Shown: piece after piece, positions 53,487-63,583 of the stretch
Position numbering within the stretch: the first letter of the stretch is position 1
How the letters are laid out: every line of letters starts with the position of its first letter
Source: Saccharicrinis sp963667815
GTDB lineage: Bacteria; Bacteroidota; Bacteroidia; Bacteroidales; Marinilabiliaceae
DNA: 64,000 bases
Reading direction: 5' to 3' (one strand)
Assembly (NCBI GenBank): GCA_963667815.1
Contig: OY764021.1
Notes under the pieces: model-generated
Told to the model about the DNA's origin: nothing
What the model saw: only the letters and a program-made list of their open reading frames with translations
Databases searched by the model: none
Position numbers and translations under genes: made by a program

Positions 53487-55655
53487 TTACTCAACAGTAA
53501 AAAGCATTGATTTAATAACACTATTAAATTTTATTTTAAGCACATAAGTTCCCTTTGTTAAATCACTAACATTAATTTCTTTAGATTTCTCTTCAATAAG
53601 TAATTGTCCTGTTAAGGAAAACACTTTTAAGTCTGCAGACTCTTGTAATCCATTAATGTACAAGATATCTTTAACAGGATTTGGATAAGTAAACAGACCC
53701 TTAAAACAAGTTTCATCGGTTTTTTCCAAGCCGGTTGATTTAGTATTGGTAACAACAAGTTCGTCTATATTTGGTCCACTGGAACCAATAGCAGTAAGTG
53801 TAATGGTATTGGTTCCTGCATTTAAATATTGAATGGAACTAGAATAATCCCAAGTAGTCCAGCCCCCTGTTTCTATAAAATCTAGAGATGATACAACTAT
53901 AGATCCATTCACTTTTAGCTCTAATGGTCTGTTTCCTGAACCAAGTGCATATCTAAAATCAAGATTATAATTACCTGCTTCAGGAACTCTAACTGTCCAT
54001 GTAATATAATCCTCATAACCATTTGCATAATCAATATATCCTGTTCCATGATAGCCTGCGTTCTCATTCTTGAAGTCCGGACCTTCATAGCCAGCATCTT
54101 CTGCTTGTTCGCCAGTAACTTCATCAACAGGAATTAATTGAAATTGTTGGTATGCATTTCCGTTATAATCATATTGTTGTAGATTGTTTGTATTTAAATC
54201 TACATCTAATGATTTAGATGTGGCACGGCATTGAATCTGATAGTACCCACCTCCTTCATCTATAATACTCCATTGAGAACAATATGATCCTGTACCTGCC
54301 CAAGTATGAATATTAGCTCCATTACTATTGGAACAACCTACAACAGCAAGAAGTAAACCTCCATTTGCATTACTTATACTATAATATCCTTCTTCTGTCG
54401 CCTGAATATTCCATTTCTGACACACTAATTCATTATCGGTATTCTGTTGTACATTTGCCTCTTTTCCTTGTAAACAATCTTGTATATCAATTACCTGACC
54501 TGAAGCTTTAACAACAATTTTATAAACTCCATTAGGTATAAGAGAATTACTTGCTACTGATGGTTCTCCCGAAGGTGCTTTCATTTGAATACCTGCAGCA
54601 TAAGGAATACTAAAATTTGGTGTACCATCTGCATTCCATGAAAGTTTCTGAGCTCGTGGCATTCTTGTTCCATCACAAGCACCGCCTGATTCTATTGTTG
54701 CGTGAAAAACAATCCAGTCTTCAGATCCATCTGGCGATTTAAAAAAGCAATGATGTCCTGGCCCAAATGCCTGTACCCAATCATTTCTGCGAAATACAGG
54801 ATCAGTATATTTTTGCCATGCAGCTGTATTTAATGGATCATCGCTATCGCTCATAGACATCATTCCTAGCATATAATCAGGAGTCCAACAAGCATTAGCT
54901 GAATATACCATAAACACTTTTCCATTTTTCTTTATAATTTCTGGAGCTTCATTAATTTGAGGATTCTGTTCCCATGAATATTCTGGTGTTTTTAATAAAA
55001 CTCTGCTACTTGCCAGGGTCCAGGGTTCTGACATACGAGCAATATAAATACGCTGAGGACGTTGATTATCCTCAGGTTTTTCTTCTCCTGACCACAAAAT
55101 GTAGTCATTTCCATTCAATTCAAAAACTGTAGCGTCAATTGCATAATAATCAGCATTAGGATCATAAATTCGTCCCTTATCAACCCATGTACCTGTTGTT
55201 GGGTCAGTATTTGAGTTTTCCAGCACATAAATTCGTTGTCCTAGAATATCTCCAGTATTGTTTGCAGTATAATAAACATACCATTTATTGTTTAGTCGAT
55301 GTATTTCAGGAGCCCAATAATCACAACACGGCCCTCCCATACTTGGTGAAAATATAGTAACAGCAGGTGTAGTTTTTAAGCTTTCAAGTGTAGCTGCTTT
55401 TTTTATTCTCACAGAACTTCCTGTTGTTCCCGTAGCATAATAGTAACCCTCATAATAGATAATATGCGGATCTGCTAGATCGTAAATTGGATTTGTGAAA
55501 TTTTGGGAAGACAGGTTGACTGCACAAAATAAAAGCAAAAATGACAATGCTCCTTTTAATAAAAAACACAAAAAAGGATTCCTGATGTTTTTTATATCAC
55601 GTAATACATATTGAGATTTTTTATCTATTAAATTTAATTGAGTTTCCATATTCAA
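53487..55655 (-). CDS. GH43 with ricin-type lectin, CBM and T9SS sorting domains
   Basis: 722 residues. Long N-terminus with hydrophobic signal segment (about 28-50). GH43 propeller (about 50-345): Asp in YDLADPHIIYYEG, Asp in YAIDATVFEL, Glu in NEAPEIIKKNGKVFMVY. Ricin-type beta-trefoil (about 370-505) with repeated QxW-like QKWNI, SQWSI and YQQFQL. A CBM-like domain (about 515-640). The last about 75 residues are a T9SS type-A domain, YPNPVKDILYINGL. Surface exo-enzyme for arabinan, xylan or arabinogalactan side chains with two sugar-binding modules. Confidence 0.92.
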   Translation of the reverse strand: MNMETQLNLIDKKSQYVLRDIKNIRNPFLCFLLKGALSFLLLFCAVNLSSQNFTNPIYDLADPHIIYYEGYYYATGTTGSSVRIKKAATLESLKTTPAVTIFSPSMGGPCCDYWAPEIHRLNNKWYVYYTANNTGDILGQRIYVLENSNTDPTTGTWVDKGRIYDPNADYYAIDATVFELNGNDYILWSGEEKPEDNQRPQRIYIARMSEPWTLASSRVLLKTPEYSWEQNPQINEAPEIIKKNGKVFMVYSANACWTPDYMLGMMSMSDSDDPLNTAAWQKYTDPVFRRNDWVQAFGPGHHCFFKSPDGSEDWIVFHATIESGGACDGTRMPRAQKLSWNADGTPNFSIPYAAGIQMKAPSGEPSVASNSLIPNGVYKIVVKASGQVIDIQDCLQGKEANVQQNTDNELVCQKWNIQATEEGYYSISNANGGLLLAVVGCSNSNGANIHTWAGTGSYCSQWSIIDEGGGYYQIQCRATSKSLDVDLNTNNLQQYDYNGNAYQQFQLIPVDEVTGEQAEDAGYEGPDFKNENAGYHGTGYIDYANGYEDYITWTVRVPEAGNYNLDFRYALGSGNRPLELKVNGSIVVSSLDFIETGGWTTWDYSSSIQYLNAGTNTITLTAIGSSGPNIDELVVTNTKSTGLEKTDETCFKGLFTYPNPVKDILYINGLQESADLKVFSLTGQLLIEEKSKEINVSDLTKGTYVLKIKFNSVIKSMLFTVE

Positions 55656-55968
55656 AGTCGATATTTTAAGAGTTTATAATACCCAAAGTGTTTAATTATT
55701 AGTTTACCTCTTTAGATATTTTTTATGATAAAACCAGATTATAGCTTGGCTTAAACAGTTCATTTAATGTGTATTTTATAAGGTCTGCAAATACAAATTC
55801 TTATTCCAATAATCCATTAAATACCATATAGTAATACCTACAAATTCAGGTTCTATATAATCCCCCTATTTGGGTATTACTAAATATGTATTCTTTCAAC
55901 CGCGTCATACAATTCAAGGCAAATCCTTCTATTTTGATTTGCTCTTTAATGCATAACTTATCTCATTA
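55656..55968. other. Gap of 313 bases, nothing seen
   Basis: AT-rich DNA between the T9SS GH43 gene and the GH5-like gene; no ORF, hairpin or repeat that I can support. Confidence 0.5.
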
Positions 55969-57060
55969 TTAATTAAGAGTTAAACTCTTAATCAAATCAA
56001 CTTCTTCTTGTTTATATGGCGTTCCATCCTTACGGAATATTTCATGAAACCAAAGAGGTGGTTCAGATCCGTCTTTTATTGGTTCATCCCAAGCATATTT
56101 TGTATTTGACTTACCATCTACAAGTCCCCAGTTTATGGCACCAATATCTTCCTTTTTTAAAATAGGCATAATATTAGTAAACAAACTGTTATTACGTCGA
56201 GCCATATACTCCGTACAAACCATAGGACGCCCATATAATTTTAACGAATCAATTGCAGCTTGATGCTCTTCTGGTCCATTATAATTGTGATATGTAATAA
56301 TATCTGAATTTTCAAGTTGAAATTTATTTAAATCAACTAAAGAACGAAGCCATACACCTGATGACAAAGGTTGTGAAGGACGAACTTCCCATCCCCATTC
56401 AAATACTTTTTTTAATAATGGCATTGATTTATTGCCGTAATTCGAATTACCGGGTTCGTTGTATAAATCCCAAATAGCAATACGCTTATCTCCATCAAAT
56501 GAAGTAAGAATATCTTTTACATAAACTTCAAGTGTATTCACCAAAGTAGAATCTTTATACAATAAATCACCCGGATCACGTACCCATCCTGAATTATGTA
56601 CTCCTGGTTTAGGATCAGGTTGTTTACCTGCTTTATAAGTTGCATTCCAACAATCGTCCATAAACACAAAAATGGTTTTTATTCCATGACTATCTGCGAT
56701 ATCAAGATATTTATTCATACGACCTTTAAATCCTTGCTTATCAACTTGCCAGGCTACATGATGCAAATATACTCGCATACAGTTCATTCCTATTTCTTCA
56801 GCCCAACCTAATTCACGATCTATTGTTGCCGTATCAAAAGACTCTTCTTGCCAGGTTTCAAGCTGATTGATTGCTGTACTAGGATTAAAATTACTACCTC
56901 TAAGCCACCCATATTCATCATGCCATGCTTTAGCCTGTTCTTTCGTCCATATGTTTTTTGAAGACTCATTATTTTCCTTAATCCCTTTTTTATTTTGATG
57001 TTGGCAAGCTGATAAAGTGATTACCGCTGCCATTAAAATCAAATAAAATGTATTTTTCAT
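55969..57060 (-). CDS. Cellulase-type (GH5-like) glycosidase lipoprotein
   Basis: 363 residues. Lipoprotein signal with lipobox LSAC (Cys20). TIM-barrel glycosidase (about 42-355): GWLRGSNFNPSTAIN, IGMNCMRVYLHHVAW, acid Glu in IWDLYNEPGNS, and nucleophile Glu in MVCTEYMARRNN. Family GH5 or a GH5-like clan A member; specificity (endo-glucanase, mannanase or xylanase) cannot be told. Periplasmic or surface lipid anchor. First enzyme gene after SusD, separated by 770 bases with an operator-like dyad. Confidence 0.8.
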   Translation of the reverse strand: MKNTFYLILMAAVITLSACQHQNKKGIKENNESSKNIWTKEQAKAWHDEYGWLRGSNFNPSTAINQLETWQEESFDTATIDRELGWAEEIGMNCMRVYLHHVAWQVDKQGFKGRMNKYLDIADSHGIKTIFVFMDDCWNATYKAGKQPDPKPGVHNSGWVRDPGDLLYKDSTLVNTLEVYVKDILTSFDGDKRIAIWDLYNEPGNSNYGNKSMPLLKKVFEWGWEVRPSQPLSSGVWLRSLVDLNKFQLENSDIITYHNYNGPEEHQAAIDSLKLYGRPMVCTEYMARRNNSLFTNIMPILKKEDIGAINWGLVDGKSNTKYAWDEPIKDGSEPPLWFHEIFRKDGTPYKQEEVDLIKSLTLN

Positions 57061-57749
57061 AAATTTAAAATCTTTATTTTTTCCCGTCTCTTATTTCACT
57101 TTTACAGCAAATAGAAACAGACCAACTATTTTATTATTTATCAATAAAGGCCAACTACTGCCTTTTTACACATAATCAAATCCTATTATACACTAGTTTT
57201 CTGCGAATAAACTTTCCATCACACCTTATATTTGAAATTTATTCATCAAATACATATGTACTATCAACCGTTAAAACAATAAATCATATATAACCTCTCT
57301 TTATCGCTTTTATGTTCTTTAATTTTTTCTGAAAGTTGATCAATAAACTTGTTTAAACATAACGTTACAACCGTAACGGCTACCTCATATTTGATACTTT
57401 GAAGAACACAGTACTAGCAATACAAACTTATTCTGCTGAATCATATTTATATATTTTATATACTTATACAACTTACTTAAGTGTTATACTCAATATTTTA
57501 TCCATATTTACTTAGTAACCTAAGTTCATTAATTTGAATCAAACACTGGTTAGTAGGGAATATTGACTATGCTATGTTTAAAGATTTTCAAGATCATAGT
57601 TCGGCTTTTTAGTCTCTTTAATATTGGCTTAACTAATCATAGTCAGTAATGATGAAAAGATGCATTAAGCCTGATCAAACCAATACATTATTCAAAATTG
57701 ATTTTTACGATGCTGAAAAGTTTAAGCTATAAAAGAGTTCTACCTTTAA
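57061..57749. other. Regulatory-type gap with one operator-like dyad
   Basis: About 690 bases with no supported ORF. Holds the CGTTAC-AACC-GTAACG dyad annotated separately, which makes an independent promoter for the enzyme genes likely. Confidence 0.5.
57361..57380. promoter_or_regulatory. Operator-like palindrome CGTTAC-AACC-GTAACG
   Basis: Perfect 6-bp arms (57363-57368, 57373-57378), about 300 bases upstream of the GH5-like gene. The CGTTAC/GTAACG arms are close to LacI/GntR-type sites. No regulator gene of those families is in the window. Confidence 0.4.
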
Positions 57750-57796
57750 AAAGACTGTCTTAATATGATGAATACACAAAAATTAAGACAGTCTTT
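57750..57796 (-). terminator. Terminator after susD
   Basis: Perfect 15-bp stem: AAAGACTGTCTTAAT (57750-57764) and ATTAAGACAGTCTTT (57782-57796), with a T-rich tail on the minus strand. 38 bases beyond the susD stop, so SusCD and the enzymes behind it may form separate transcripts. Confidence 0.8.
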
Positions 57797-57833
57797 AACT
57801 TGAAAATGATAACTAAAAAATATTCAAATAAAT

Positions 57834-59852
57834 CTATTCTGTTTTATCTTCATCAGCCACTGCATCTTCCCAGTTATCCCACTTTGGTGTAGAAGCATCA
57901 TAACCATCGTAACCATAATTTTGGCTGAGTACACCTTTATTATTAGCAGTTATTGCTGATTGTGGTATGGGCCAATAAAAATTATGTTTATCCATTGTAT
58001 AATTGAAAGTAGCAGGAGCAACACTGATTGGTTCGTTATTATAGAAGTTATAATTAATAACACGTTGATACCAGTAACTTCCTCCGGATCTATCTGTTCC
58101 GTTTTGTTTGTCGAAGTTATCTAAACTATAAGTATTACCCCATTCATCCGGCTTACCACTACGGGCTAAACATAAAGAAATACGTGTTAACTCAACATTT
58201 CTCCATTCTTCAAGATATAATTCACGAGCACGTTCATTTACAATATCGCCTATAGTAACAGTACCTTCGTATAATTCAGAAGCATTAGCTCTTATTCTTA
58301 ATGCGTTAAGATCATCTTTTATTGTAATGTCATTTTCATTTAGATAGTATTTTGCTTCCGCACGTAATAAATAAGCTTCTGCCAAACGATACAGATACCA
58401 GGATGCATCATCGTCGCTATTAATAGCACCTCTAAAATTATTGGCATTCATATCGGCTTCACTTACCCTATCTTCTGTATATAATTTATAATGAGGATAG
58501 TCAAACCAATAACGTAATGAATCAGCACATAATAATCTACCATCAGGAGCATACATCATAATATTTTGTCCATAATATGATGATGTTGGATCATTGTATT
58601 TCATGTTAGTCATTAACCACCAGTTACCCACTTCACTATTATGTCTTAAATCCTGAGTATCTTCAACTCCATCTCCATTAATATCCCAAAGACCATGAGT
58701 AGACCAATAAGAAGGGCGATGCGTGGTTACACCTCTACCAATTGCACGGGCATAATCATATTGTGGATTATAATCAGGATGATTACGTGAATAGTTATTT
58801 ATTCTTTTACCATCAGGTGATAAGAAATTATTTCTGGATGCCCAGAAAGGACCAAAAATACGCAATGTTGGGAATCTTAAAAATGATTCTGTACTCGAAC
58901 CACTATTAGCCATACCTAAAATTACTTCCTTATTCGCACCAATCAACTTGTTCTCCGGACGATGTAAATCCCATATCACATTACGGGTGATAGGTAATGT
59001 TTGTGGTTCACCACCATCATTAAATGTTCCGAATGGTTCTGTCATTAAAGAATATCCTGATTCATTAATTAGAATATCAGTTTGTTCTTTAGCTTTTGCA
59101 TACTGACCTGTTGCTAAATAACATTTTGCCAATAGCATTCTGCAAGCTCCTTTGTTTACCATACCTACTAATGCCATATCTTCTTGCTCAGGAACCCATT
59201 GCACAGCAAATTCCATATCCTTAGTAATCATATCAAGAATTGCATCTCGCTCAGTACTTCGGTAATTCTGTTTAGGAACTTCTAATATTTTAGTAACAAG
59301 AGGTACGTCTCCAAACTGAAATACTAAAGCCATATAGCGAAAAGCACGATGGAAGTAGGCTCTACCTTTATAGGCATTTTTGGTGTCTTCTTCTAAACTT
59401 TCTACTTGATCAACAAACTGAATAATCGTGTTTGCATATTTTATCCCATTATATGTTTCATCCCAAAAATAAAGTATACTATTGGGAAATTCGTTTGTAA
59501 ACAATCCACTATTTGGAGTTAACAAATGTGCGTAATCATCAACACCTTCTCTTTTTTTATCAGTACAACCAGCTACCATCAAGTCTGAAAAGTTGTATTC
59601 AGTTCCAATATACGGTACTTCTTCGCGACCTCCGTCTGCTGTATAATATATTCTTAAATGCCTGTCGCATATAGCCAAAGCTGATAACAATCCCGACTCT
59701 GTACTAAATGTTGTAGTAGGTTCATAAAAGGACAAAGGGTCAGGTTCCAGAAAATCTTCCTTACAGCCGTTCATCATAAAGCTACTCATGATCATTATCA
59801 GTCCAGCTACTGATAATAGAAATCGTTTTATATTTTGATATATATATTTCAT
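57834..59852 (-). CDS. susD-like: SusD/RagB-like outer-membrane nutrient-binding lipoprotein
   Basis: 672 residues, longer than Bacteroides SusD (about 550) and closer to the large-substrate subgroup. Lipoprotein signal with lipobox MNGC (about Cys30) and then EDFLEPDPLSFYEPTT. N-terminal SusD-like domain with TPR-type helices (about 90-330; for example AYKGRAYFHRAFRYMALVFQ) and the RagB domain with WRNVELTRISLCLARSG near 540. Covers the SusC barrel and binds oligosaccharides. It follows the SusC-like gene by about 100 bases on the same strand. Confidence 0.95.
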   Translation of the reverse strand: MKYIYQNIKRFLLSVAGLIMIMSSFMMNGCKEDFLEPDPLSFYEPTTTFSTESGLLSALAICDRHLRIYYTADGGREEVPYIGTEYNFSDLMVAGCTDKKREGVDDYAHLLTPNSGLFTNEFPNSILYFWDETYNGIKYANTIIQFVDQVESLEEDTKNAYKGRAYFHRAFRYMALVFQFGDVPLVTKILEVPKQNYRSTERDAILDMITKDMEFAVQWVPEQEDMALVGMVNKGACRMLLAKCYLATGQYAKAKEQTDILINESGYSLMTEPFGTFNDGGEPQTLPITRNVIWDLHRPENKLIGANKEVILGMANSGSSTESFLRFPTLRIFGPFWASRNNFLSPDGKRINNYSRNHPDYNPQYDYARAIGRGVTTHRPSYWSTHGLWDINGDGVEDTQDLRHNSEVGNWWLMTNMKYNDPTSSYYGQNIMMYAPDGRLLCADSLRYWFDYPHYKLYTEDRVSEADMNANNFRGAINSDDDASWYLYRLAEAYLLRAEAKYYLNENDITIKDDLNALRIRANASELYEGTVTIGDIVNERARELYLEEWRNVELTRISLCLARSGKPDEWGNTYSLDNFDKQNGTDRSGGSYWYQRVINYNFYNNEPISVAPATFNYTMDKHNFYWPIPQSAITANNKGVLSQNYGYDGYDASTPKWDNWEDAVADEDKTE

Positions 59853-59955
59853 ATGTTTATCATTTGATTTTTATGGTCACATGAAACTTGCCAGAAAGTA
59901 AACATCCTTGTTTACAGAGACTCTTACTCCTGGCTCGTTTCATACCTGTATTCAA

Positions 59956-62900
59956 TTAAAATGTCATGTTAAGTCCTAGAGAATATATACGAGTGGCTAA
60001 ACCTCCTGTTTCAGGATCACCATATTCCCATTCTTTATTCCATACCGCTACATTTCTGATAGTACCATATACTTTTAATTTTTTTACATCAAATTTGTCA
60101 GTCCATCTTGATGGAATCGTATAACCTAAAGAAATATTTTCAAGTCGAATAAAAGAACGATCATAAAGCTTTCCTGGGGCTGTAGCACCTACAGGGCCAA
60201 CAGCTTCAATTCTTCCGTACTCATTCGTTGGATTATCAATTGTCCAGTAATCTTTTTTGAATACATTTCTACCAAAAGAAACAATACCTCCATTATCATC
60301 ATTATTCAAATACTCCCATGATAAACTTTTATGTCCCATGTAAGAATAGATATTGAATGAGAAGCTAAGTTGTTTCCAGAAAACAAAATCGTTACGTAAT
60401 GACCAATGAATTGGAGGAGATGTTTGTCCTAAAAATTCCTTGTCTTTATCATTATATACAGCCGTTCTACTGCCATCCGAATTAATGATATCATCTGCAG
60501 TATAATTATTTGCTACTTTTGGATCTCCCGGACGTTGTCCGTATAATATAGCCTGATCAACCTCATCAGCCTGCCAAATACCAGTAACTCGATAATCCCA
60601 TATTTCGCTTACAGCCTTACCTATAAACCAACCATTACTAATGTCATCCATCTCTTTAGAACCAATTACATTACCGGCCTCATCTAGAACATCTTCATTT
60701 TCATAATATAAATGCTTGATTTCATTTTTATTATAAGAAAATCCAAACGTTGTATTCCACTCTACAATACTATTCTTGATGTTTTGAGAACTAATTGAAA
60801 TTTCAATACCTTTATTATCTACCTGACCTAGGTTAGTTGTGATGGAAGAGAAACCTGTAAAAGTTGGTAAACGCTGATTCATAATCATATCATGAGTACT
60901 CATATTATAGTATTCTAATGAACCAGTGATTTTATTATTAAAGAAACCAAAGTCAAGACCTATATTCATTGATTCCGTTTTTTCCCATTGTAAATTAGGG
61001 TTTGCCAAACGCTGAACCATTAAGTATCTATATTGATCTAATTGACCAGATTGGTTAATGTATCCCTGAGTTTTACCTCCTCCTTCGTATAAATTAGCAA
61101 GTGAAACATATGGATCATCCAAAGAACGGTTACCATTTTCACCATAAGATAAACGCAGTTTACCCATGCTCATTGGTGCCCAATTAAAGAATTCCTCATC
61201 AGCAAATGACCATGCTAAAGCAACTGATGGGAATGTAGCATACGGATTCGATGATCCAAAAGCTGAATATCCATCACGACGAATAGAAGCGGTTAGCATA
61301 TAGCGATTATTATACGAATAGAATAAACGAGCTAATAATGCATCTGCAGACTGGTGTGTATCGGTAGTTGAAAATGAACTTTCCTCTTTAGTTCCATTTT
61401 GGGTATTATGAAATCCTAATGCATCTGAAGGTTGAATATCTCGAGAGTTAATTACATCTCTCCAAAACTTTCTATCTTCTGCTTCTTGTACTAAAGTAAC
61501 ATTAAAATGGTGCATATCAGCAAAAGTATAATCCCAGTTAACGGTATTATTCAATGACCAATCGAAGTTTTTCGAATGCTCGCGGTTAACACCTCGGTTT
61601 GCAGGATTTGATCCTGGTAAATCTGCCGACATAAAATAGCGATCGTAAAACCATTGAAAACGAGGGGCTGCATTAAATGAATACGTTATATTTAAAGGCA
61701 ACTTCACCTTAGCTGTTATAATTGTATTTAATACAGTATATCCTTTTTCAAGCTCTAAAAACTGTTTATCAAAGTCATAATTATAACCTCTTTGACTAGC
61801 ACCAATACCCATAGGATACTGAACCGGCTTACCATTTTCGTCAGTATAGTTTGAATATGGACTGTTTCTTAAATGTTCATTAATGTTTTCTGCAATATTT
61901 CCATCACTACGATTTTGGAAGTTTACGTTTGCTCCTACTTCAAACCAATCCGTAACATTCGCATTGATCTTCATATTACTACGAACAGCGCCATAATCAT
62001 CACCAAGCTGAACACCTTCATTTTCAAGGTAACCCAAAGAAAAATAATAATTTACATTTTCACCAGCACCACTCACACTTGCATTGTAATCCTGGTTAAG
62101 TCCTATTCTAAAACTGTGATCATACCAGTCGAAGGTTTTTCCCTGTAAGAAATTATCATATGTTGTATAATCTAAACCAAGACGTTTAGCCCAAATACTC
62201 ATATCCGATTCTCCATCCTGATTAGTTGTATATTGTCTCCAGTTTTCAAGAGACACACCTTCTGGTAAATGATTCGGATTGGCAAAATAACCATTTCCAT
62301 AATCACCACGTTGATAAGCTCCAAAAATACCTGTTTCCGGATTAACACCATAAGTTTCTCTTGTTTCATAAAAATCCTGACGATGTTGTAAATACCCTTC
62401 AGGACCAAATACCTCACGATACTCACTTTTCTGCGTTAAACCAAAGTTAGTAGTAAAATTAATTTGAGGCTTGCCGTGCTTACCCTTTTTTGTTGTAATA
62501 ATAACTACACCATTTGCAGCTTTAGCTCCATATACAGCAGCCGCTGAGGCATCTTTTAAAACATCAATTTGGCCAATATCATCAGGATTAATCTCAGACA
62601 ACTCACCATAAAAAATCATTCCATCCAGAATAATTAAAGGATTATTGTGTCCTCCTCCAGTATAAACAGAACGCTGTCCACGAATTTCCATTGAACCTCC
62701 ACCTTTGGCTGAGGCATCCATTCCTACTCGAAGTCCAGGTGTTCCCCTTAAAATATCCTGAACTGTTTTGGGATTTTCATCTGCTACTTTATCCGGGCGT
62801 ATTTGTGTGATTGAACCGGTTAAATCTTTCTTCCTCATGGTACCATAACCAATGGCAACAATTTCGTCGAGGCTAACGGATTCCTCCTCAAGTGTTACAT

Positions 62901-63486
62901 TTATAGTTAATTGATTTCCAACAAGTACTTCCTTATTTTGCATACCTATAAACGAAAAAATCAACGTGGATGCTGTTGGAACATCTGATATATGATAATT
63001 GCCATCAATATCTGTAATGGTCCCTGTTGAGGTACCTTTTATAATAACCGTAACACCAGGAAGTGGTTCTCCTGTTCTATCCGATACTTTACCTGATATT
63101 TTTAGTTTATCCTGTTGAGAACTTACCATAACTGCAGGTCTCAAAACAACCACATCACCATCAATAACATAGGTTAAACCAGTATTTTCTAATATTTTAT
63201 CCAGAACATCAACAACTTCCATTTGATTTGCATTGATGCTCACTTTTTTGTCCATATCCACAAAACTTGGACTGTAAACAAACCTAAAATCACATTGATT
63301 CTCGATCTCCTCCAAAACATCCAAAACTACCCCCTCATTAACAGATACATCAACCTTTTGCCCGTTAATGTTGGTTGCATACGTTAAGCTACATATTAGC
63401 AATAATACAGACAGGATTTTCATAATACGATAGAGTCTGGCCCTGCCAAAATATAGGCACGACGATTTAATACAATTTTTTTTCAT
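59956..63486 (-). CDS. susC-like: SusC/RagA-like TonB-dependent transporter with STN signalling domain
   Basis: 1,176 residues. N-terminal STN domain (about 50-115, VVLDVLEEIENQCDFRFVYS), the kind that talks to a FecR anti-sigma factor. Carboxypeptidase-D-like plug linker (about 130-205, ISGKVSDRTGEPLPGVTVII), TonB plug (210-330, GTMRKKDLTGSI, VKDASAAAVYGAKAANGV-type), then the beta barrel ending in SLGLNMTF. Imports oligosaccharides with SusD and also signals. FecR is directly upstream. The far N-terminus is basic and Cys-rich (KKNCIKSSCLYFGRARLY) before the membrane segment. Confidence 0.96.
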   Translation of the reverse strand: MKKNCIKSSCLYFGRARLYRIMKILSVLLLICSLTYATNINGQKVDVSVNEGVVLDVLEEIENQCDFRFVYSPSFVDMDKKVSINANQMEVVDVLDKILENTGLTYVIDGDVVVLRPAVMVSSQQDKLKISGKVSDRTGEPLPGVTVIIKGTSTGTITDIDGNYHISDVPTASTLIFSFIGMQNKEVLVGNQLTINVTLEEESVSLDEIVAIGYGTMRKKDLTGSITQIRPDKVADENPKTVQDILRGTPGLRVGMDASAKGGGSMEIRGQRSVYTGGGHNNPLIILDGMIFYGELSEINPDDIGQIDVLKDASAAAVYGAKAANGVVIITTKKGKHGKPQINFTTNFGLTQKSEYREVFGPEGYLQHRQDFYETRETYGVNPETGIFGAYQRGDYGNGYFANPNHLPEGVSLENWRQYTTNQDGESDMSIWAKRLGLDYTTYDNFLQGKTFDWYDHSFRIGLNQDYNASVSGAGENVNYYFSLGYLENEGVQLGDDYGAVRSNMKINANVTDWFEVGANVNFQNRSDGNIAENINEHLRNSPYSNYTDENGKPVQYPMGIGASQRGYNYDFDKQFLELEKGYTVLNTIITAKVKLPLNITYSFNAAPRFQWFYDRYFMSADLPGSNPANRGVNREHSKNFDWSLNNTVNWDYTFADMHHFNVTLVQEAEDRKFWRDVINSRDIQPSDALGFHNTQNGTKEESSFSTTDTHQSADALLARLFYSYNNRYMLTASIRRDGYSAFGSSNPYATFPSVALAWSFADEEFFNWAPMSMGKLRLSYGENGNRSLDDPYVSLANLYEGGGKTQGYINQSGQLDQYRYLMVQRLANPNLQWEKTESMNIGLDFGFFNNKITGSLEYYNMSTHDMIMNQRLPTFTGFSSITTNLGQVDNKGIEISISSQNIKNSIVEWNTTFGFSYNKNEIKHLYYENEDVLDEAGNVIGSKEMDDISNGWFIGKAVSEIWDYRVTGIWQADEVDQAILYGQRPGDPKVANNYTADDIINSDGSRTAVYNDKDKEFLGQTSPPIHWSLRNDFVFWKQLSFSFNIYSYMGHKSLSWEYLNNDDNGGIVSFGRNVFKKDYWTIDNPTNEYGRIEAVGPVGATAPGKLYDRSFIRLENISLGYTIPSRWTDKFDVKKLKVYGTIRNVAVWNKEWEYGDPETGGLATRIYSLGLNMTF

Positions 63487-63527
63487 AAATTTGTAATGTT
63501 ATTAAACGTTTTAAAAACTTTGTTTTT

Positions 63528-63560
63528 AAGCAGGGAAGTGGTAACGACACTTTCCTGCTT
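63528..63560. promoter_or_regulatory. Hairpin between the FecR gene and susC
   Basis: AAGCAGGGAAGTG (63528-63540) and CACTTTCCTGCTT (63548-63560). In the susC leader on the minus strand it has no T-run, so it is more likely a processing or attenuation hairpin than a terminator for that strand. Confidence 0.45.
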
Positions 63561-63583
63561 TTTACTAATACACTCTCTTTAAT

